A stretch of 64,000 bases of DNA from Cyanidiococcus yangmingshanensis (Eukaryota; Rhodophyta; Bangiophyceae; Cyanidiales; Cyanidiaceae). Under the pieces are notes generated by a model, which saw only the letters and a program-made list of their open reading frames with translations, did not search any database and was not told the origin of the DNA. Numbering within the stretch: position 1 is the stretch's first letter; every line of letters begins with the position of its first letter. The stretch spans positions 124,001 to 188,000 of the forward strand of contig VWRR01000016.1 of the NCBI GenBank assembly GCA_013995675.1, in the 5' to 3' direction. The translations under genes were made by a program, and so were the position numbers. Of the stretch, positions 56,669 to 64,000 are shown in pieces.

Positions 56669-58772
56669 TTGCTACCGCTCTGCAACGTGACCTTGTTAGA
56701 ATTTGCACTATATCAGCTCGAACGTGGCGGGATTACAGAAATTCTCGTATCTGTGATCAGCAACAAGCAAGCATACGTTGCAGCGATCAGTCGCTTTTTA
56801 GAGACCTCTCGGGTTTCGGAACGCGGGCGAGCTCGGAAAACACTGCTAGCTGCTGGAACGCGAGGCTTCTCAAGCGTTGGAGAAGTCTTGCGGGAACTCG
56901 ACTCAAGAGAAAGTCTGCGGCCGAAAAAAGAGTTTATTATTGTCGACGTATTGTCTGTTTCCAACGCCAATTACCGGGTAATCGCAGCAGAACACCGTTC
57001 GCGTCACGAGGCAGACTCAAGCTGGACCGCAACTTGCCTTTTTTTCAGACATTCTTCCAAGCCTTTCATCAACAGACATGGACATGGTGTCCTGGTTGGG
57101 GTCGATGCAAACAGCAATCAGCTCCTGCTTTATAATCCACCAATAGACGCCGGTAGTTGCCTCTTCATTAAGAACTATGTTTGGGGTGAGAGGGATTCTC
57201 TTCGCCTGCAAACAGGTCTTTGTGACTGTCTTTGCGATATTCTATCTCCGGAGGTTTTGATAGAATTCCGCGAAAATTTTGACTATGAAGAGTTGCGCGA
57301 TTACATGAGGAACAAGATCGAGTCAGATTTTATGGAAGTGACGGGAAACCGAATATACTATTTGGATTTGTCAGAGCGTGGTGAATATTGCCGATGCGTG
57401 CATGATGTCTCATCGTACTTTCAGGTCGCGAAAGACTTTGCTCATGGATGGCTCGGCTTCGCCAGCACAAACGCATGAGTTGAGAGAGGCGGGGTTGCCA
57501 GTGAAGAACTTGCTCAGTCGTTCTGCTGAGAAAAGACCATCGATCGAATCCTGGGGTCCTGAAATGTCGCACCAGGTCGAAAACTCAGTCGCAGCATCGA
57601 ACTCGACAGTTTGGGCAGATTCGCGGGTTATCGATTGCGTCATTTCCGCTGGCGTCCACGTATCTGAGCAATGCTACATCGAAAACACCATTCTCTTAGA
57701 TGAGTGTGTCGTCGAAAAGGGATGCATCATCAGGGATGCGATACTGTGTCGGAACACTCGCATCATGAAAGGAGCGCGAATCGATGGTGGATGCGTCGTC
57801 GGGCCGGATGTTGTTGTGTCCGAAGGCGCTCATATCCCAGAAGGGCACGTCATCTTTAAGCCCCAAACAAGAGTTTCAGAGTCGCCCACCGAGTCAGCGG
57901 GGTCAGAATCGGAGGATACTTCGAGCCAAGACGGCTCCCGACCAGATGACGTTCTCGGGGATCTTGATGAAAGCGCAAGTGACCCCTCCGTACATTCCCC
58001 GGTGCTGCCGTCAAAAATTGGTCACGATTGGAGATCAAGGAGCGTTGGTGAACGAAACCATAGTTCCTTGTACCGTTGCGAAAAGAGGTTCTTGCGAGGC
58101 CTGCGCAACCCTTTTGAATACTGTTTTACTCTTGAAGATGAGCTGGAATCGGTTCTGAGCACATCTAACGAGTCTGAATCTCCAGCATCATTTTCAGAGG
58201 ATGAATGTGAGGTTACACGAGCCGAGCTTGCTGAACAGGAGTGCACAGACTCGCCCTTCAAACGCGAACTCGCAGAGACGATTTTGAGAGCTGTTCGGAA
58301 TGATAACACTGCAGATGACACTGCTGTTGAACTTAGCAGCCTCAGACTAGCGTACGACCGATTGCCAGAGGATATTGTGGGGGAGATACTTGCTACCCTC
58401 GTTCGCGAATCACCATTGAATAGAGGAGATGCTAATGCTCACGCTATCCATGCGCTGCGTAGCTCCCTCTTTCGTTGGAAATCCCTGATTCAACGATTTG
58501 CTTCCACTAAAGAGGCAAAAATGCGCATACTCGATCATAGCGCTGCGTGCAGTGTGCGAGAAATGCTTCCGACAAACTTTTTCTCGTATTTGGTACAGTT
58601 GCTTTACGAAGTTGACATCTTGGAAGAGCGCATTTTGTTTGAATGGGCCCAGATGGGTACAGAAATCATCGGGGCACGAGCGCACATATCTCCATCGAGA
58701 GCGGAAAAACTATTGGCTGAGCTGGAACCTTTCCTGAGATGGCTTGCAGAAGCTGAGGAGGAGCAGGAGTGA
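56669..58772 (+). CDS. EIF2B5: Translation initiation factor eIF2B epsilon subunit, 5' end unresolved
   Basis: This is the catalytic GDP-GTP exchange subunit for eIF2. The first frame has LLPLCNVTLLEFALYQLERG (the pyrophosphorylase-like 'LLPL.NVPLI.Y.LE.L'), FIIVDVLSVSNANY, VLVGVDANSNQLLLYNPP and VHDVSSYFQVAKDFAHGWL. The second frame has hexapeptide-repeat strands (STVWADSRVIDCVISAGV onward to GGCVVGPDVVVSEGAHIPEG), an acidic Ser-rich linker, and a C-terminal W2/eIF5C domain ending ELEPFLRWLAEAEEEQE with its acidic-aromatic box, the exchange site. The frame changes at about 57455-57475 (one extra base). No ATG opens the first frame: about 30 N-terminal residues are missing or in an upstream exon. 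Convergent with the DUF1350 gene, 110 bases apart. Confidence 0.92.
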
Positions 58773-58808
58773 AAGACCATATCATGGAAATCGGAATTCC
58801 TATTCGTT

Positions 58809-58820
58809 TGCGCGCGCGCG
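58809..58820. repeat. Alternating TGCGCGCGCGCG tract
   Basis: Purine-pyrimidine alternation between the two convergent stop codons of eIF2B-epsilon and DUF1350. Such tracts can adopt Z-DNA under torsional stress; here this is only a sequence observation. Confidence 0.7.
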
Positions 58821-58882
58821 GCGGTGCGCGTATATGAACGATCGATTTTGAATTTCGATATCTCAAGGTTGAAACTGCACCT

Positions 58883-60163
58883 TCAAAGTTTTTCCAATGC
58901 ACGATCCAGATACGCAACAACACAGTTTTTCAGAAGAGAGGCCTCACGAAGCACTAATCTTCGCAGAGATTCCCGTAAAATTGTAGTAGCATCAAATTCT
59001 TCGAAACGGGAGCCCGATGCAGCTGTCCTGTCTCTGAATAGGTTTGGATCTAGCAAGTCTTGTGTACAAGGTGTTATATGGCTTCCGCCGACACGAATGA
59101 AGGTCGCGCCTCGACTCATGTCTAGAACGCGATAAAGCGAGGGCGTATCATCTAGGGTATCGTTTTGGAAGCTGACCAGCAATGTCTGACGTACTTTGTA
59201 CATTGAACGAATCGCCTCGACAATTTCTGCTGGGTCGGGATTGAACGCCGTAGCGCCATCGGCGACCTCTGCGAACAACGGCGGAAGCTGCTGCGCGAGC
59301 GACCTGGACTGTCGCAGTAACTCGAGAAGGGGATTGCGCCGAGCACTCGGATATAATGTTTCTACCATCGTGTCGAAGATCGTATCCAATGCTGCTGGAG
59401 CGTCCACAAAAAGCCGCTCCAAGGCGTCAGCGAGTTCATTTGTTTCCGCCACGTTGATGACTGTTGGCGCGATAAATTCGCGGAATAGCGGTATTGCATC
59501 TTCCGCTCGTCGATTGTTGTACGCAATCAAGACGTTAATGGCTCGACTTCCGTCGGCGCCGCTAAAGAAGCTTCCACTTATGGTTTGCAATAGAGCTCCT
59601 GAGGAATGACCAATGCCGATTACAGGGATGTCACCGTAGTCGAGAGCAAGCATCCCTGCTGCGGCTGAGAAACGTGACAGAACCTCGTCCACCGTCGAAA
59701 GATGGTCGAATGAGAGCCGATAGGGCGTGGTAACCACCACATATCCCTCCATGGACAACTGCTCGAGAAACCACCTGTAGACGATTTGCGGTGCGGCTCC
59801 CGCAAAGGCACCTCCGAGAAAGTGAATGAGCGCCTTCGGGCGATATCCTCTCTGAGAGCTTAGATGGATAGTAGTTTGCGTAGATGGTGGTTGAGGCCTT
59901 AGAATGAAGTTGCCTGCATACTCCTCCCACCGCGGATGAGCCACTGTTGTCTCGAGGACTTCGCGTCTCTGCATCAAGAATCGCCATATTCTTGCCGAGG
60001 AGGTTCTCGCCAAACTACTCGGACGGCGGAGCTTTAACGCTTTCTGTCGAGCACTTTTCGGAGCCAAGTTCCTCTTGGAAGCCTTTACATCGCCTAAACA
60101 AACCGGATTGAGAAAGCCGAGAGAGTTTGCTTCGATCAACTGCACGACCTGGAGAACCTCCAT
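58883..60163 (-). CDS. DUF1350 alpha/beta-hydrolase-like protein, plastid/cyanobacterial type
   Basis: DUF1350 proteins occur in cyanobacteria and plastid-bearing eukaryotes; biochemical role unknown. The 426-residue intact frame has a basic leader (about 60 residues), then KALIHFLGGAFAGAAPQIVY (family 'iHFlGGAFvGaaPq..Y..lLe'), LSMEGYVVVTTPYRLSFDH, the nucleophile elbow IGIGHSSGALLQ (GxSxG) and AYNNRRAEDAIP. The Ser in GHSSG would be the nucleophile if it is an active hydrolase. The leader lacks acidic residues at first and is compatible with plastid targeting. First ATG used. Confidence 0.9.
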   Translation of the reverse strand: MEVLQVVQLIEANSLGFLNPVCLGDVKASKRNLAPKSARQKALKLRRPSSLARTSSARIWRFLMQRREVLETTVAHPRWEEYAGNFILRPQPPSTQTTIHLSSQRGYRPKALIHFLGGAFAGAAPQIVYRWFLEQLSMEGYVVVTTPYRLSFDHLSTVDEVLSRFSAAAGMLALDYGDIPVIGIGHSSGALLQTISGSFFSGADGSRAINVLIAYNNRRAEDAIPLFREFIAPTVINVAETNELADALERLFVDAPAALDTIFDTMVETLYPSARRNPLLELLRQSRSLAQQLPPLFAEVADGATAFNPDPAEIVEAIRSMYKVRQTLLVSFQNDTLDDTPSLYRVLDMSRGATFIRVGGSHITPCTQDLLDPNLFRDRTAASGSRFEEFDATTILRESLRRLVLREASLLKNCVVAYLDRALEKL

Positions 60164-61364
60164 AGTCGCTACTGTCTTCAGATATTTCCGTATCCTATTG
60201 CCTACTTACCAATACTCTCCAAATAGCATAGGCACAATAAAGATGAGTCGATCTTGGCACTGTTATATGGATACTCAAAACCTCCTCTGCAATTCTCCCG
60301 TTCTGAACAGTTTCACTCGTTCGACAACCCGATACAATTTTCAGTCTAGCGAGCCCTCCCGACAATTTCTGGTGAATGATCGCGCAGCGCTCGCGACTTT
60401 CTCCCACCCGATTGGGGTGTTCCTGCCACGAGGATGCATGCCCTCGCTTCTGCACGTAGTTTCATGGCGGATATGCGCTGTATTGCTGATCATATTTTCG
60501 TGGTCATACCGGGATTATTGGATAATTTTTCGGACTAGTTCGAATGGATCCTCTTTTTGTTTGTGTCGACGCCCCCTGCGCTGCCGTGCCACAAAATCTC
60601 GGAGTTTCTGCTGTTCTTTCTTGTTTTGCAGCCACTGGGGCAGAAAGTAGATATTCCGAGCGAAAGTCTCCCATGGAGATGCTCTAGAACCTCCTGTATG
60701 CACCACTCCGGAAATTTACTCGGCGTTATTTCTCATCGCATCAAGGCCCAGGTAACCGGGGACAAGCCTCAATCCGAGTAGCCTCTCGGGTTTGAGAAGC
60801 TACAAACGTTCCCCGATAAACGACTCTTCCCATTCCGCGGTTTATATGTGAGTCGTTCGTTCATGCGCAGCATTTCATTCCAGTCTGATACTTCTTCATG
60901 GGGTCGTTGTAGACGTTCCGTGGCGCATTCAAATCACTCCAGCGCTTCCTGCCTTTCCGCGCAGAGCGCGACCGATTCTCGACGCCGAAAACTTCAGTAA
61001 AAGATCGGGCGAGTCGAGGCAGCCTTATCGTCGGTGATCTATCCACATACATCATGCAGGAAGCGTTCGCAACGATATGATTACTTCATGCGTTCGTTTT
61101 GGCAGCCAGTTTTCTGAGCGAACAAGCTATTGTGGCCTCCTAATTCGCAGAGAGAGCGGTTTCTCGACCTTCATCGACCCCTTAGAACCGCCGTGAGGTT
61201 GCTTCAGAAAGCAAACAGTCAATGCAAAATATGTGCTCCAAGGCAAGAAGACTCTTCGGATGCGGGTCTCACGGCCGGGGAATGATCATCAGAGATTCGG
61301 TTTGGATCGGGGGGAGGGCGAGTACCTCGTGTGCCACACGTTCATCCGCATCGCTTTCAAGAAC
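60164..61364. other. Mostly intergenic; one small frame
   Basis: Apart from the small minus frame at 60515-60706, listed separately, nothing is recognised. Divides DUF1350 from glyoxalase I, both minus strand. Confidence 0.55.
60515..60706 (-). CDS. Hypothetical short basic protein or exon
   Basis: The frame contains SPWETFARNIYFLPQWLQNK, KKEQQKLRDFVARQRRGRR and a FELVRKIIQ end. Aromatic and basic helix-like content is unlike chance frames nearby, but there is no ATG (only GTG), and a CATACAG sequence just upstream could be a splice acceptor. No family recognised. Confidence 0.3.
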   Translation of the reverse strand: MVHTGGSRASPWETFARNIYFLPQWLQNKKEQQKLRDFVARQRRGRRHKQKEDPFELVRKIIQ

Positions 61365-62078
61365 TCAAGGAGCAGATGGCTTTGATTTCTGAATCAGTTC
61401 GATCCAATAGTCGTCAGGGTCCCTTATGAACGCGATCTCGCCCACGTTCTGGAAAGGCCCGGGCTTCCGCGAAACAGTGTAGCCGGCCTTTTCAACTTTC
61501 GCACAGCTTGCGTGCAAGTCATCTACGAGAAACCCAATGTGCCCATAGCCTTTTCCTGGTTCGGTGTTCCCGTTGGCGTACTTAAAGTTAGGATCTTTCT
61601 CTGAACCCCAGTTGTGCGTGAGCTCCAACGTGGGATACGGTCTAGAGAAGAGCCACTTGGCCCGTTCCGGCTGGGGAGCGCTCTCGTCCGGCACTGTTAT
61701 ATCGTCTTCAAGGGCGAAAAAGTATAGCGAAAAAGAAAGCTCGGGAAAATCGAATCGAGTCAGGAAGCGCAGACCGAGTGCCTCGTAGAACCGCCGCGAT
61801 TGGGCAGGATCCTTGACGCGCAACATAGTTTGTGCAAAAACCGCATTTTTCCCCAGGAAGCCCTCACTGCCGCTCATTTGCCAGTGAGCTGGCGTGGAAT
61901 TTGCTACGCGAGCGCTGCTAACAGCCTTGCCTGGCCTCAAACAGGTCTGTGCGAAAGTTGCTCCAGCAGTCACAAACATAATTGTTGCAACAGCGTGCCG
62001 GCAAGTCGATGAGATCCTGACGTTGCTGATTCGCCTCATCTCCCCAGCAAATCGCTGTGGCAGCTTATTGCAGGCCAT
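61365..62078 (-). CDS. GLO1: Glyoxalase I (lactoylglutathione lyase), with N-terminal extension
   Basis: It isomerises the methylglyoxal-glutathione hemithioacetal to S-lactoylglutathione. The four metal ligands are visible in family context: Gln in FAQTMLRVKD, Glu in TLELTHNWGSE, His in GYGHIGFLVDDL and Glu in DYWIELIQK. RRFYEALGLRFL and FSLYFFALEDD are also typical. Length of the catalytic part (about 165 residues) fits the single-domain-pair eukaryotic/Zn-type enzyme with the KYANGNTEPGKGY insert. About 70 residues precede it, with Arg/Ser and a hydrophobic stretch (AVATIMFVTAGATFAQ), suggesting organelle or secretory targeting. ATG 62078 is the first ATG. Intact. Confidence 0.95.
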   Translation of the reverse strand: MACNKLPQRFAGEMRRISNVRISSTCRHAVATIMFVTAGATFAQTCLRPGKAVSSARVANSTPAHWQMSGSEGFLGKNAVFAQTMLRVKDPAQSRRFYEALGLRFLTRFDFPELSFSLYFFALEDDITVPDESAPQPERAKWLFSRPYPTLELTHNWGSEKDPNFKYANGNTEPGKGYGHIGFLVDDLHASCAKVEKAGYTVSRKPGPFQNVGEIAFIRDPDDYWIELIQKSKPSAP

Positions 62079-62951
62079 CGCTGACTGGTCAATCCACTTT
62101 GTTTATCAACATCGATGTGCAATTGTGGGTGGCTCAGTCACCTCCGTTGTGAACCACGGATCAAGGGCAACTCGTAAGGGAACAGTCATTGCGGAACTCT
62201 AGAACCACATAATCTGCCTCGCGACAATGAGACCCGCTGCGCTCTTTCCTATGTATGCGTTGCTCTGAGCAAAAATTATTAGAAACTGGGTCCGCTCTTA
62301 CGTTTGCGCTGTTCTGGGCAAAAATTGTTAGAAACTGGGTCCACTCCAATGTATGTGCTGTTCTGGACAAGAACTATTGAATACTGGGTCCACGCAGTGT
62401 GGCATCCAGTCTCTCCGGTCGTCGATCTCAGTCGAATAAGGGTTCGAACAAGTCGCATGCGAACGTACATGTCAAAGCGCGTAACATCTTGAGGGCTGCC
62501 TTGATCCACATAGAAAAGATGGCTTAGCGTTCAGCGATGACCTCTCGCTGCTATTGGAGCGCCAGTTTATAAGCCCACCTGCTGGTGACCATATTTGTAT
62601 GCATGCATCGCGACCACATATCATCTACACCATTAGTTTACAATGCAATTTCTGCATGTTCTGACTTGATGGTGAATCATGGCTCCCCTTTGCTTTCTTA
62701 CTTACGAGCAAATTACCCAGCGTGACCCCAATGGATCAATATTGGACAACGGGCTCCTTTGCGAACGAAATGCGATTGCGCTCGGCAGTGCTCCCCTTGG
62801 AACTGTGTCTCGGACGACAGAGGTTACGGTGGTACGACGATGGTAGCCGAGAGGGATGTCATAGAACGCACCTGCGTCGCATATCGCGTCCGCCGCACGA
62901 AGAAACCACTCAACATTACGTGGAGATGCTGCCGCTGCATCTATTGCAAGT
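62079..62951. other. Intergenic with a tandem repeat
   Basis: No gene recognised. Contains the three-copy 49-base repeat listed next and lies upstream of glyoxalase I (minus strand), so it may include that promoter. Confidence 0.6.
62241..62393. repeat. 49-bp tandem repeat, three diverged copies
   Basis: The block GTTCTGGGCAAAAATTGTTA plus GAAACTGGGTCC occurs three times with exactly 49-base spacing (ACTGGG cores at 62285, 62334 and 62383). Copies one and two are nearly identical; copy three is more diverged. It is not coding in any sustained frame. Confidence 0.85.
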
Positions 62952-64000
62952 TCAGATTCGGACCAGCTCTGGGTGGTCCGTGAGCATTTCGCGTTCCGTT
63001 AAAACATCCTCGAGGGACTGCGGCGACCAGATGACCTCCACACCCTGCAAACTCTCCCGCGGAATGCTGCTGAGTGCCCGCAACGTCGCCTCGACATCGC
63101 CACTGTTTCGGATCTGCTTCGGGAGACTCGTAATACGGCCACTTGCGGCAACGATCAATGTTACCACGATGTACTCGCTGATTCGCATATCTGCGGGATC
63201 CAATTCTGAATTATTCCGTCGTCTCACGTCAACTCGGCCTGCGACATTCGACAGCGTCTCCCGCTCCAGCTTGCCGCGTTCTGCGAACGACTCGCGATTG
63301 AAGAACGCTTCAGCCTCAGAGAATGAAGCCACTGTCGTTTCTATGCTCCCGTGGCTCCAGTAGTCGGGGTTGCGATACAGCGCCAGCGTCGTCTCTTGGA
63401 GGACCTGCTGCAAACCGGCGATCGTGTCCGTTTTGCTATGCAGCGCGATTTCCTCCAGTTCTTGTTGCAGCTCTCGGGCCGTGCTCAGCAAACCAACTTT
63501 CAACTTGACCAGTGTTGTCTTTTCCGATATCAACGAATCATCATCACCTGTTATAGCGGAGGTGACTCCGTCACGTGCCGAACCAAGCGCTCTGGTGGCG
63601 AACGCAAGGAAGGCGGCTGCGAAGAGGAAAGTACCAAAGCCAGTGAAGCCAAAAGGGACCACAACAGGCCCGAAGAAAAACGGCGTCACCGGGAAAATAG
63701 GTGCCGGGCTGTAGTAGTACCCACCGACGCCGCCTGAGGGCCCGCTGTAGCTTCGCGACGGTGCCGAGCGCGTGACTGGTGCTCGAAACGACGAGCCGCC
63801 GACTCGGCCGCCACCCTGAGCCGCAAGTGCTTCTGTTGGGTCACCCAACAAAGGAGAAAATGCGGCGAGAAGCGCTACGAGTACGCTTGCTCCTTTCAAT
63901 AGCGATTTTTGCAGTGGACGCTCCTGTGGCACCTCACTGCCCGCTCGCAAGGCGAGTGCGGTTCGCGTCCGCGACACATCTTTCACGGTTTTTCTCGCCA
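62952..64000 (-). CDS. DUF1517 plastid protein, 5' end outside the window
   Basis: DUF1517 proteins are found in cyanobacteria and plastids of algae and plants; function is not established. The frame stays open to the right edge, so the start of the transit peptide is missing. Visible: basic leader, a hydrophobic segment LLKGASVLVALLAAFSPLLG followed by ALAAQGGGRVGGSSF (a thylakoid/lumen-type AxA site and the Gly-Arg-rich DUF1517 start), SYSGPSGGVGGYYYSP, a membrane segment around residues 115-135, and the core LVKLKVGLLSTARELQQELE, TALYRNPDYWSHGS (family 'll..lLR.p..w.y') and SEYIVVTLIVAASG. Apart from the cut end it is intact. Confidence 0.9.
   Translation of the reverse strand, partial: ARKTVKDVSRTRTALALRAGSEVPQERPLQKSLLKGASVLVALLAAFSPLLGDPTEALAAQGGGRVGGSSFRAPVTRSAPSRSYSGPSGGVGGYYYSPAPIFPVTPFFFGPVVVPFGFTGFGTFLFAAAFLAFATRALGSARDGVTSAITGDDDSLISEKTTLVKLKVGLLSTARELQQELEEIALHSKTDTIAGLQQVLQETTLALYRNPDYWSHGSIETTVASFSEAEAFFNRESFAERGKLERETLSNVAGRVDVRRRNNSELDPADMRISEYIVVTLIVAASGRITSLPKQIRNSGDVEATLRALSSIPRESLQGVEVIWSPQSLEDVLTEREMLTDHPELVRI

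Overview
The window looks like compact, intron-poor nuclear DNA of a unicellular photosynthetic eukaryote. My best guess is a red alga; a green alga or glaucophyte is not excluded. Reasons: the genes are eukaryotic (telomerase, MT-A70 methyltransferase, EPL1, eIF2B-epsilon, SCAMP-like, DHHC acyltransferase), and several encode plant/cyanobacterial-type proteins, some with plastid-like leaders (DUF1517, DUF1350, PHR2-like photolyase homologue, SRPBCC protein, J-protein, plant-type 3-ketoacyl-CoA synthase, plant-type HNH protein). Nearly every gene reads as one exon. No tRNA, rRNA, CRISPR, integrated virus or recognisable transposon was seen.

Layout. 0-8 kb: the end of an ABCG transporter and a full-length ABCC/MRP transporter. 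9-23 kb: nucleic-acid and ADP-ribose enzymes, namely an MT-A70 methyltransferase, a FANCJ/BRIP1 helicase, a macrodomain protein, a J-domain protein and a RecQ helicase (the last two divergent). 23-31 kb: an SRPBCC protein, a PHR2-like protein and a DHHC acyltransferase. 32-44 kb: a very-long-chain 3-ketoacyl-CoA synthase, the NuA4 subunit EPL1, an HNH protein, a Ca3427-type solute-binding-fold protein and a SCAMP-like membrane protein. 44-50 kb: NAD-dependent glycerol-3-phosphate dehydrogenase divergent from an HDDC2-type nucleotidase, then an unrecognised protein with faint kinesin-like layout. 50-55 kb: telomerase reverse transcriptase (TERT) and two small unknown genes. 56-64 kb: eIF2B-epsilon convergent with DUF1350, glyoxalase I, a three-copy 49-bp tandem repeat, and a DUF1517 plastid protein cut by the right edge.

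Genes are separated by roughly 0.1-2 kb of DNA in which I recognise little. There are no operons, but two closely spaced divergent pairs may share promoters. FANCJ, RecQ and TERT all act in DNA or telomere maintenance; their closeness may be chance.

A strong technical signal runs through the window. Eight clearly conserved genes (ABCC, MT-A70, FANCJ, J-protein, RecQ, Ca3427-like, TERT, eIF2B-epsilon) change reading frame once or twice, and where the site can be pinned down it is a single extra or missing base, mostly in short homopolymers. Uncorrected long-read indels are the simplest explanation, although a few real introns also seem likely.
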